Source of the DNA: Hyphomicrobium sp.
GTDB taxonomy: Bacteria; Pseudomonadota; Alphaproteobacteria; Rhizobiales; Hyphomicrobiaceae
Length of the DNA stretch: 64,000 nucleotides
NCBI GenBank assembly: GCA_022843145.1
Contig: JALHOF010000004.1
Coordinates: forward strand, 1-64,000
Direction of reading: 5' to 3'
Both the position numbers and the translations under genes were made by a program. Position 1 is the stretch's first letter. Every line of letters starts with the position of its first letter. Under the pieces are notes generated by a model. It did not search any database. It saw only the letters and a program-made list of their open reading frames with translations, and was not told the origin of the DNA. Of the stretch, positions 1-6,819 are shown one piece after another.

Positions 1-244
1 GCACTGGCGTAGCGACATCACTATGGTCGTCAATATGGTCGTATCGATCGCGCGCCATACCCCACAATCTCAGCCCGTCGTCAGACCGGCAACGTGGGGT
101 CGGGACATCGCTTACGATGGCGTGCTCGAAGCGGTAATGTAGCTCGATGCCGGTATCGTCATCGCGGGTACTCACCGGCTCGTCAAAGGCAAGACGAGCC
201 AGCGTGTTCTGGCTAAAGACCTGGCGGACGAGGATGCGGCTCAC
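1..244 (-). CDS. Unrecognised protein, N-terminal part (runs off left edge)
   Basis: An open frame without stops runs from a GTG at 244 off the left edge, giving at least 81 codons. The GTG overlaps the TGA stop of the upstream gene (GTGA), the usual sign of translational coupling. The product begins VSRILVRQVFSQNTLARLAF and is rich in Asp and Arg; I see no recognisable motif, signal peptide or membrane segment. It sits with the next gene in what looks like an integrated element, so an accessory role is likely, but no function can be given. Confidence 0.5.
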   Translation of the reverse strand, partial: MSRILVRQVFSQNTLARLAFDEPVSTRDDDTGIELHYRFEHAIVSDVPTPRCRSDDGLRLWGMARDRYDHIDDHSDVATPV

Positions 245-795
245 GCGGGGCGAGAAGCCGGCTTACCTGCTGCTCTACTCTTGCGTGCTGCGGGCGGCGC
301 GTCTTCAATGACTTCCGATCCTGCCGCTGCAGCCTGTGGCTGATACTGCTTGATGCGGCTGCCGCCATAGGCCAACTCGTGGCGTGATGGGACGACATTG
401 CCTGCGAGATGCAGGCTCTCGCTGACCGACGGGCTCGCGACCACGGTCCATAGACCCTCGTGATTCCAGACCTCGCCCACGAGCGTATCTGCGTTCTTGT
501 CGGTGCGCTTGGCTGTCGGGATGCGGTTGAGCTTCACGCGCAATGGCTCGACGTTGGAGTCGGCGTGGAAATACTCCGGCCGGAGGCCGTCACGGTTGAA
601 GCGATCTTTCAGCGTCGTGTCGGCGGTCACATGGTCCTTGTGCTCGGCGCGCAGGTAGCCCTCGTACCAATGCTCGCCGTCGACCTCGGTGGACGGATGC
701 TGTCGGAGCTTGCCACGATATTCGGCACCGGATGGCGTGCGCAGGATGCAATTGAGATCTGGGAATACGGCGAATGGTGGGTAATTGGCAGTCAT
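241..795 (-). CDS. Unrecognised 184-residue accessory protein
   Basis: The start at 795 (MTANYPPFAVFPDL) is chosen because GGAGG lies five bases upstream; an open frame continues to 864 but lacks a comparable site. The product is soluble, with a folded-looking N-terminal 140 residues and a C-terminal Ala/Lys/Arg-rich tail (AARKSRAAGKPASRPA). I do not recognise the family. It is coupled to the partial downstream gene by a GTGA overlap and lies in the accessory segment left of the tRNA-fMet fragment, so plasmid or island origin is likely. Confidence 0.6.
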   Translation of the reverse strand: MTANYPPFAVFPDLNCILRTPSGAEYRGKLRQHPSTEVDGEHWYEGYLRAEHKDHVTADTTLKDRFNRDGLRPEYFHADSNVEPLRVKLNRIPTAKRTDKNADTLVGEVWNHEGLWTVVASPSVSESLHLAGNVVPSRHELAYGGSRIKQYQPQAAAAGSEVIEDAPPAARKSRAAGKPASRPA

Positions 796-962
796 GAAAG
801 CCTCCATAAAAAGGGTTTGGTCAAAATGACAAACCCAACAGAGCACTCTCAGGAATTGCGACAAGCCAATCGCTGCAAACGATGCACAACATGTCGTGCG
901 GCAGTGCAGCGTTCATCAGCAGCGAAGTTCACATAAGCGCCAGTAGGCCGTACTGCCGGCGG

Positions 963-999
963 CCAGAGTGGCAACGCGCCGAAGTTCAGCGCGAAGGAC
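963..999. repeat. 37-bp imperfect repeat, left copy flanking hipBA
   Basis: This copy begins ccagagtggcaacgcgcc. It matches 2822-2858 in the same orientation at 31 of 37 positions, and all six differences are transitions. The two copies bracket the hipB-hipA pair. Confidence 0.6.
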
Positions 1000-1013
1000 G
1001 GCTGAGGATCTGT

Positions 1014-2396
1014 TCAGCGTTTCTTGCGTGCCTTGGCGGCCTTCTTTGGGGCAGCCTTCTTCTTAGCTGGACCTTTGCTCTTCTCAGACGGCGATGTCTT
1101 GGCCTTGGTTGCATTCGTCTTGGCGGTTTGGGGCTTCGCTGTTTGCGTCTTGGTGGCCGGCTTCTTCGGGGGCGGTGGCGCAATCCTGTCACCGATGAGT
1201 TTGGCAGCCTTCTTGGTGAGGCCTGCGGCATTGGCATGGTGGTGCCATTGCGCTACGGCGCCCATCACCTCATCCAGAATGGCTTCGGCGTTTTTCAGGT
1301 CGTGCTTGCGCGCTAGCGCGCGCAGCTGCTCTGGCCCTGGTGATCGCCCCTCCCCCATCACGGTCATGCTTTGCTCGCCGCCTGGGCCTGAGGAGAAGGT
1401 CAGATCGTACGCCGGGGCGAGCGTCCACTGTCCCGTCGCATCATCGAGAAGAAACGAGATATTCTTGGCGTGGTCATCGCGATTGCGCGCGAGGACATTG
1501 AAACAGGCAAGTCGGAAGGCACGCTCGACCTCGGTTACGTCCTTGGTCAGGATCTGCGTTGCCTTCAGGAAGCCGTCATAGTCGAGCGATGCCGTCCGGT
1601 GATCGGCGTGCAGCAGGCCCGAGAGCGAGTGCATGTGGATGCGGCGGTTGCCATCGCGGTCGAAGCGCTTGATTCCGAAATACCGGTTCTTCTTGGCGGT
1701 GAAAAGATGAGTGTCGGGCATGGCTACGCCCGCCGCACGGGCCATCAGGCTATAGGCATACTCGACGGCCCCGATATTGGCCTCATCGTTGGTCGAGGGG
1801 AACTTGATCATCCAGTGGGCATAGCCGTCAGCGAGGGCGGCGGGTCCATGGACAATGCGCTTGCGGTCGGCACTGACCTGCGCCACGATTTTGGGTCGGG
1901 CACCGGCAGAGGCGCCATTGAGCTTCAAGAGTTCATCGATGATGGGCCCCCGCTCACCCTTCAGGACCGTGGCTGCATCACGGGCGATGGCGTCGAGCGC
2001 GAGTACGGCGGGCACGTTGTCGCTTGCACTCAGATCAGGCTCGTAGCTGAGCGCGCCCATACCGAGCAGGCCCACATGCGCGAGACGATCGAGCGGTGTC
2101 AAGTCCTGGCGGGCAATGCCAAGACGCTCGACGGCGCGGTCGAGCAGCAGCCGTCCCCAGCCATCCGGCAGACTGTCATTGAACACGCCGAACAGACCAT
2201 CGAAGACCTGCGAGTCCTCGATCATGACGCCCGAGCGGGTGGGGAGGTGAAAGGGAGAGATATGAAGGCCCGTCGCAAGGAAGGCGGAATCGTATTCGAA
2301 CAGGATGCGGCGGCCCTGCACGGCCAGTCGCCCGACCTTGCGGCGCGAGCGCCCGACGAGGAACACGTTGAGGAGCGTGGCCGGCTGGTGGCTCAT
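1014..2396 (-). CDS. hipA: HipA-family serine/threonine kinase toxin with basic C-terminal tail
   Basis: This is the toxin half of a type II HipBA module; HipA kinases phosphorylate a translation component (GltX in the Escherichia coli prototype). The N-terminal HipA domain is followed by kinase motifs: KFPSTND (ATP-site region), FGIKRFDRDG, the catalytic NRDDHAKNISF and the metal-binding LAPAYDLTF. All key residues look intact, so the kinase is probably active. The last 55 residues are an added Lys/Ala/Pro-rich tail resembling histone H1, unusual for the family's roughly 440 residues. The start overlaps the hipB stop by four bases (ATGA), so the pair is co-translated. The cellular target cannot be read from sequence. 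Confidence 0.9.
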   Translation of the reverse strand: MSHQPATLLNVFLVGRSRRKVGRLAVQGRRILFEYDSAFLATGLHISPFHLPTRSGVMIEDSQVFDGLFGVFNDSLPDGWGRLLLDRAVERLGIARQDLTPLDRLAHVGLLGMGALSYEPDLSASDNVPAVLALDAIARDAATVLKGERGPIIDELLKLNGASAGARPKIVAQVSADRKRIVHGPAALADGYAHWMIKFPSTNDEANIGAVEYAYSLMARAAGVAMPDTHLFTAKKNRYFGIKRFDRDGNRRIHMHSLSGLLHADHRTASLDYDGFLKATQILTKDVTEVERAFRLACFNVLARNRDDHAKNISFLLDDATGQWTLAPAYDLTFSSGPGGEQSMTVMGEGRSPGPEQLRALARKHDLKNAEAILDEVMGAVAQWHHHANAAGLTKKAAKLIGDRIAPPPPKKPATKTQTAKPQTAKTNATKAKTSPSEKSKGPAKKKAAPKKAAKARKKR

Positions 2397-2704
2397 TTGA
2401 GGCGACCCTTCTTACGGGGCAGTCCTGCGGCCAGCACCTCGTCAAGGGAGCGGGTGGCCAGCGATCGGTCGTCGTCCACGGCAAGCCTGTCGAAGTCGGC
2501 AAGGCAATCGAGCACGAGGGCAATCTTGAGAAGCGAATCGAATGCGATGAGGCCTGTTGTCTCGAACCGCTTCAAAGAGCCCAAGGTGACACCGGAGCGC
2601 TTGGCGAGACCGGCCTGTGTTAGGCTCATGGCCAGCCTGCGCCGCTTGAAGCGGTCGCGGACCTCAGCTAAGACATCGGACGGTGACTTGAGCGATAGAG
2701 CCAA
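2393..2704 (-). CDS. hipB: HipB-like HTH antitoxin
   Basis: A 103-residue Xre/Cro-type helix-turn-helix protein (SLTQAGLAKRSGVTLGSLKRFE at about residues 27-48) directly upstream of, and overlapping, hipA. In this family the antitoxin binds both the kinase and operator palindromes, repressing its own operon. The start is a TTG at 2704 with AAGGGA eight bases upstream; the first in-frame ATG lies inside the DNA-binding region. A palindrome ideal as its operator lies 35-52 bases upstream of the start. Confidence 0.88.
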   Translation of the reverse strand: MALSLKSPSDVLAEVRDRFKRRRLAMSLTQAGLAKRSGVTLGSLKRFETTGLIAFDSLLKIALVLDCLADFDRLAVDDDRSLATRSLDEVLAAGLPRKKGRLK

Positions 2705-2738
2705 TATGTTATCCCTTCTGGCCTCGTATCGGCCTTTA

Positions 2739-2756
2739 TAGATAATATATTAGCTA
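2739..2756 (-). promoter_or_regulatory. Probable HipB operator / promoter
   Basis: The 18-bp near-palindrome TAGATAATATATTAGCTA has one mismatched pair and a perfect TAATATATTA core. It lies just upstream of hipB in an AT-rich pocket and could include the -10 region. Autoregulation by the HipBA complex is inferred from the family. Confidence 0.55.
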
Positions 2757-3017
2757 CACCGAAAAGGCAAGCACAGACTGGAATCTCCTCGGCCTTGGCC
2801 AGAAGGCGGTGCTGCGAGTTCCCAGAGTGGCAGCGTGCCGAAGCTCAGCGCAAGGGATCAAAGCCCGATAGGGCCGAGACCCGCTGCGATCATCACGCTA
2901 AGCGGGGCTCGGCTTCGCGCGAGCCCGGGCCGATGGCACTGCCAACGGCTGCGCCCGACACATCGAAATCTACAGCGCGATAAGAAGAAGGTACCAAGAC
3001 CCCGTCGCGGCACGCAG
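2757..3017. other. Non-coding stretch between hipB promoter and tail-fibre fragment
   Basis: No convincing gene is seen. It contains the right copy of the 37-bp repeat (2822-2858) and GC-rich partly self-complementary sequence around 2900-2935. Short open frames here lack ribosome-binding sites. Confidence 0.4.
2822..2858. repeat. 37-bp imperfect repeat, right copy flanking hipBA
   Basis: This is the direct-orientation partner of 963-999, differing by six transitions. The pair encloses about 1.8 kb containing only hipBA and its promoter. Confidence 0.6.
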
Positions 3018-3834
3018 CTATTGAGGGTACGCGGTTATATTGAGCGTCAGTATTGAATAATCTTGCCCATGAATAGCACAGTTAGAAGCCGACGCGCCTG
3101 CAGGATTACTGCGCCCTTGCACCTTTATTGTATGCGACCCGGCAGCGAGTGAAAACCATCTCGATCGCGAAACAGATCTCCACCAAGATGTCGCGAGACT
3201 TCCCATATAGATTAAGTCACCATAAGTTGCGCTACCTTGAAGAGCTCCGTCTACGACGAACCCTAACGAACAATGTACGTTAGCCTCTCCGGCATAGCCC
3301 GAGCCATCAAATTGCGCAAAAACATTCGCAGCGACGGGAAGGTTGAACGTAATGGAATTGCCGGGAATATCCGTCCACGTTGCGGTCGCAAAATCGACTC
3401 CTGCGGTTCCTCTCGCACTCCATCGCCACGGGTAATCCGTACCATAAGCCGAAATCTTACCGGACACGTCAAGCTTTGTAGCCGGGCTGGCCGTCCCGAT
3501 GCCGACGTTGCCGGCGTTAGTGACACGAATTCTCTCCGTCCAACTTGCCGAATCAGCTCTTGATTGAAACGTTAAGGGCGTGCTGCCTGAGCCTTCGTCG
3601 GGATTGGTGATTCTCCAGCCGAACCCGTTAGAAAAAGACGAGGCCTTAAATTCCATGCCTCCAGCAGTAGAAGTGGAACCGCCTCCACTCGAAATCTGTA
3701 ATTGACCCTTGTATGTGGCCTCCGCCGTACCAGTGGCTAGGCTTCCTAGAGACAAAGCGGCTTGAGGATTCGTCGTTCCAATGCCGACCTTCCCGCTCGC
3801 GCGCCAGACATCCGTGCCGTTGGATGACCAATAG
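3018..3834 (-). pseudogene. Phage tail-fibre-like protein, 5' end lost at an IS boundary
   Basis: The readable frame contains two VGIGT repeats (GKVGIGTTNPQAAL and GNVGIGTASPATKLDVSGKI) typical of phage tail fibres and related surface proteins, then a C-terminal beta-rich domain ending LTLNITAYPQ. The frame stays open upstream of any plausible start as far as 3834 (YWSSNGTDVWRASGKVG). There it meets a TGA contributed by the end of an IS21-family element. The original start and N-terminal part are therefore missing, and I read this as a truncated remnant. It supports a phage or mobile-element origin for the left segment. Confidence 0.7.
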
Positions 3835-3986
3835 TGTCAATCGGCGTCGAACTTTGACCCCTGTTCGGGGGTGATCGGACTGCAATTTTGACCCCACCCC
3901 CTGGTTTCGGATTATGGCCCTGAGTGCGTGCGTCGGCACGAAGGGCGGACGGGGGATGATCACGGTGGACACGATCGGGCGAGTTA
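3835..3986 (+). mobile_element. IS21-family element remnant: terminal repeat and first codons of istA
   Basis: The segment begins TGTCAATCGGCGTCGAACTT and carries repeated TTTGACCCC motifs (about 3853-3861 and 3893-3901), the organisation of IS21-family ends. At 3956 an ATG opens the frame MITVDTIGRV, matching the usual start of the IstA transposase (MxTVDTIRK-like). It is lost after about ten codons, when the sequence changes to ACGCCAAAATAA and then a tRNA fragment. Only one end is present, so the element cannot move. It marks two breakpoints: one against the tail-fibre gene and one against the tRNA fragment. Confidence 0.72.
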
Positions 3987-3998
3987 CGCCAAAATAAA

Positions 3999-4045
3999 GG
4001 CTCATAACCTGAAGGTCGTTGGTTCAAATCCTGCCCCCGCAACCA
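3999..4045 (+). other. 3' portion of tRNA-fMet(CAT): attachment-site-like duplicate
   Basis: The sequence reads from the anticodon arm (GGCTCATAACC, anticodon CAT) through the variable loop (GAAGGTCG), the T-loop TTCAAAT and acceptor strand CCCCGC to an encoded ACCA, as in initiator tRNA. The 5' half is absent, the preceding bases being IS21 sequence. The T-stem (GTTGG/CCTGC) has a mismatched pair, so it is not functional. Elements that insert at tRNA 3' ends leave this kind of partial copy at their distal end. The orientation places the element to the left and the intact tRNA gene outside the window. Confidence 0.75.
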
Positions 4046-4568
4046 AGCCTATCTCATTGTCATAAATCAGAATTTCATATTTTTTGGATTTGGTGGCACG
4101 GAGTGTAGACGCGCCTCCGTGGACCGGCCGTGGGCCAAAGTAGCGAAATCGAAGTGTGCCTCGACAGGATCAAGGCTTCCACGAGCGCTTTGACGAAATC
4201 TCAATATCGCGATCTTCCAGGGCGGGAGACGGGGTTCCCTGTGTTGGCGAGTTATCGAGCATTCGGTCGGCTTCGGGCGATGTGGCGAAGTTCCTCGACG
4301 GTCCCTTGAGCGCGCTCGCTGTGAACGCATCGAGCGATCGATCTCAATTCGCCCGTAAGGATCGGCAAGTTTAGCTTCTTCACTTCTACACTGTTGGTGT
4401 CTTGCTTTGCGTCAGCCACGACATCAGGGGGGTACGACACGAAAGTACCATCATCCCAACATCAGAAGTGGCATCTTGAGGGCTCGATCCGAAGCACTGG
4501 CGAATGCAGGTATCGCGGTCTTACACTTGATCGAAGCAATCAACGTTGGCGCTCGCCAGGAGCATGCC
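4046..4568. other. Stretch without a convincing gene right of the island boundary
   Basis: This region is less GC-rich than the rest and includes a T-run near 4080. A 62-codon minus frame at 4252-4440 (MSYPPDVVADAKQDTNSVEV...) has a protein-like composition but no clear ribosome-binding site, and I do not call it. The promoter of the downstream transpeptidase gene should lie here. Confidence 0.4.
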
Positions 4569-6092
4569 TTGATAAACCCCATGATGACGCACTCAACTCT
4601 GAGACGATCGAGGCTTGCCGGCCTTGTGACCATAGCGGCCATTGCTGCGCTGCCGGCGGTAGCCTTTGGCGCCAATGCGAAGACGCGCTCAGGCGCCCCC
4701 GCCGCAATGACAGCGCCTCGCGATGCCGGAGAACCGGTCAAGGCAATCGTGTCGATCAAGACGCAGCGAATCGTTGTTTACGACGCCGACGGTTGGATCA
4801 CGAGCGCGCCGGTATCAACCGGTACCAAGGGACGCGAGACACCAGCCGGTGTCTTTGCCGTTGTCCAGAAGAACGCAGAGCACCGCTCGAATCTCTATGA
4901 CGATGCCTGGATGCCGCATATGCAGCGCCTCACCTGGAACGGCATCGCGCTGCACGGTGGTCCGTTGCCAGGGTATGCCGCCTCAAAGGGCTGCGTGCGG
5001 ATGCCATTCGGCTTCGCGGAAGAACTGTTCGACAAGACGAAGATCGGAATGCGGGTGATCGTGTCACCGAACGACGCAACCCCCGTGCCGTTTGCGCACG
5101 CGGCACTGTTGATGCCTGACCCGAAGGCCATCGCTGCCGCGCCGACGCGTGCTGAGGCACTATCACGCGAGGCAGCGGAGGCCGCAAGACTGGCCGACGA
5201 GGCGAAGAAGTCTGCCGCTGCAGCGGGCCGCGAAGCGGCATCTTCCAAGGCGGCACTGCGCAAGTTGGAGGGGCTCAAGTCGAAAGCCGACGCCGAGCTT
5301 GCCTCTGCCGAAAAGGCGCTTGCCGTTGCAAAGGCGGACGAGGCCAGGGCGCGTGCCGAGGAGCGGAAACTTAAGTCAGTTTCAAAAGCCGCGGCGCTGG
5401 AATCGCAACTCGATACTGCCCGAGCCGATGCGAAGTCGAAGTTCGACGCTGCAGAGCGTGCAAAGGAAACCGCCAAGGTCGCTGCCGACAGAAGGGCTGC
5501 CACCCTCAAAGTGGCCAACGAGGCAAAGCTCGCTCTTGAGCCTGTCTCGGTTTACATCAGCCGCAACACACAGAAGCTCTACGTGCGACGGAACACCCGT
5601 AAGCCCTGGGCGGACGGCGGCGAGGTATTCGACTCGACCATCGAAGTGCCGGTCACGATCATTGATCCTGACAAGCCGATCGGCACGCACGTCTTCACGG
5701 CAATGGCTCACAGCGGTTCTGGCCTTCGCTGGTCCGCTGTCACGATCGACAAAGGAGACAACGCCCAGAATGCGCTCGACCGCATCGTTATCCCTCAGGA
5801 CGTGCTCGATCGCATCGCGCCGACCGCACTGCCGCGATCTTCGATCGTCGTCTCAGATGAACCACTGAGCCGCGAGACCAACTATCGCACTGAGTTCGTC
5901 GCGGTTCTGAGCAGCCAACCACAGGGTGGCTTCGTGACCCGCAAGCCTACGATCGTCGCCCCGCCGCCACGGGTAAGGCAATGGCAGGACGACGGCTTCT
6001 TCGGGCTCTTCAGCCAGTCGAGCCCGTACCAGCAACCTGCCAACACCCGACCGCGCAGATATCGTCCAGTGCAATCGGGCTGGTGGGACTAA
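4569..6092 (+). CDS. Exported L,D-transpeptidase with coiled coil and second, non-catalytic domain
   Basis: The YkuD-type catalytic domain (about residues 55-175) ends in HGGPLPGYAASKGCVRMP, with the active-site Cys and His of enzymes that cross-link peptidoglycan 3-3 or attach proteins to it. A hydrophobic signal sequence precedes it. A long Ala/Lys/Glu-rich coiled coil (about 180-320) leads to a second domain (VSVYISRNTQKLYVRR ... DKPIGTHVFTAM) resembling the first half of an L,D-transpeptidase but without the Cys motif. I chose TTG at 4569 because AGGAG sits six bases upstream; ATG at 4581 or 4584 is the alternative. It is the first chromosomal gene beyond the island boundary. It probably acts in the periplasm on the cell wall. 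Confidence 0.85.
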   Translation: MINPMMTHSTLRRSRLAGLVTIAAIAALPAVAFGANAKTRSGAPAAMTAPRDAGEPVKAIVSIKTQRIVVYDADGWITSAPVSTGTKGRETPAGVFAVVQKNAEHRSNLYDDAWMPHMQRLTWNGIALHGGPLPGYAASKGCVRMPFGFAEELFDKTKIGMRVIVSPNDATPVPFAHAALLMPDPKAIAAAPTRAEALSREAAEAARLADEAKKSAAAAGREAASSKAALRKLEGLKSKADAELASAEKALAVAKADEARARAEERKLKSVSKAAALESQLDTARADAKSKFDAAERAKETAKVAADRRAATLKVANEAKLALEPVSVYISRNTQKLYVRRNTRKPWADGGEVFDSTIEVPVTIIDPDKPIGTHVFTAMAHSGSGLRWSAVTIDKGDNAQNALDRIVIPQDVLDRIAPTALPRSSIVVSDEPLSRETNYRTEFVAVLSSQPQGGFVTRKPTIVAPPPRVRQWQDDGFFGLFSQSSPYQQPANTRPRRYRPVQSGWWD

Positions 6093-6243
6093 ACGGGCCG
6101 CAGGCATTCGACGCTCGGATACTTGAGCCCGGTTGCCTTCGAGGAACGAATGCGACCAGCATGACCCAGTGTCCACGGAACCGGGGAGAGCTCAAAGATA
6201 CCACTCCAGCAATCGGCCGGATTGTTGCCTGCCGAGGCGATGG

Positions 6244-6277
6244 CGCCATTTCAGAGCACCCGCCATTTCAGAGCACC
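6244..6277. repeat. Exact 17-bp tandem duplication
   Basis: The unit CGCCATTTCAGAGCACC occurs twice head to tail at 6244-6260 and 6261-6277, just before the acetyltransferase start. It may be a replication-slippage product or affect the leader; no regulator can be named. Confidence 0.7.
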
Positions 6278-6288
6278 AAGGGGAATTG

Positions 6289-6774
6289 ATGTCCGGCTCA
6301 CAGCCTGTCTCGCTACGACCACTCACTCCGAAGCTCGCTGAGCGTGTCGCGCTCCTCGAAGTTTCGCCGGGACAAGCCTCGTTCGTCGCGAGTAACGCGG
6401 AGTCCCTCAGCGATTGGAGCGAAGATCCCGACTTAAAGCCGCTCGCGATCTACGTCGGCGAGACCGTCGTCGGCTTCGCAATGTACGAAGAGTGCACCGA
6501 CGACGACGGGACGATCGAGTACAATATTTTTCGACTTATGATCGACCGCCGTCACCAGGGACAAGGATATGGCCGAAAGGCATTGGAAGCGCTGATTGCG
6601 ACGTTATGCGCCGATCCGAGACCGTTACGCATCACGACGTGTTTCGTGCCGCATAATACCAGCGCGCGCTCCATGTATGCGAAGTTTGGCTTTGTCGAAA
6701 TCGACGTCGACGAGGATGGAGAGATCATCGCCGAGCTGCGACGCCCGTCGGCGAGCCGAACGGTGCAAGACTAG
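6289..6774 (+). CDS. GNAT-family N-acetyltransferase (BltD/PaiA-like)
   Basis: A 161-residue single-domain GNAT protein. The acetyl-CoA-binding motif IDRRHQGQGYGRKALEALI is intact, preceded by a beta-strand run (TVVGFAMYEECTDDDGTIEY) and followed by NTSARSMYAKFGF, the usual motif B. The closest general resemblance is to diamine or amino-acid acetyltransferases, but the substrate is not determinable. The start ATG at 6289 follows an AAGGGGAA element; a longer open frame upstream is not protein-like. It converges with the exported protein gene on the other strand. Confidence 0.85.
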   Translation: MSGSQPVSLRPLTPKLAERVALLEVSPGQASFVASNAESLSDWSEDPDLKPLAIYVGETVVGFAMYEECTDDDGTIEYNIFRLMIDRRHQGQGYGRKALEALIATLCADPRPLRITTCFVPHNTSARSMYAKFGFVEIDVDEDGEIIAELRRPSASRTVQD

Positions 6775-6819
6775 CCGGCTACCAAAATCTGGCGACACAT
6801 GCGTCGAAGCGTCATTGCC

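Noticed and set aside
3999-4045. A functional tRNA gene
   Set aside because: The 5' half is missing and the T-stem has a mismatch.
4252-4440. A 62-codon minus-strand frame with protein-like composition
   Set aside because: No ribosome-binding site, no family, and it lies in a noisy region beside the island boundary.
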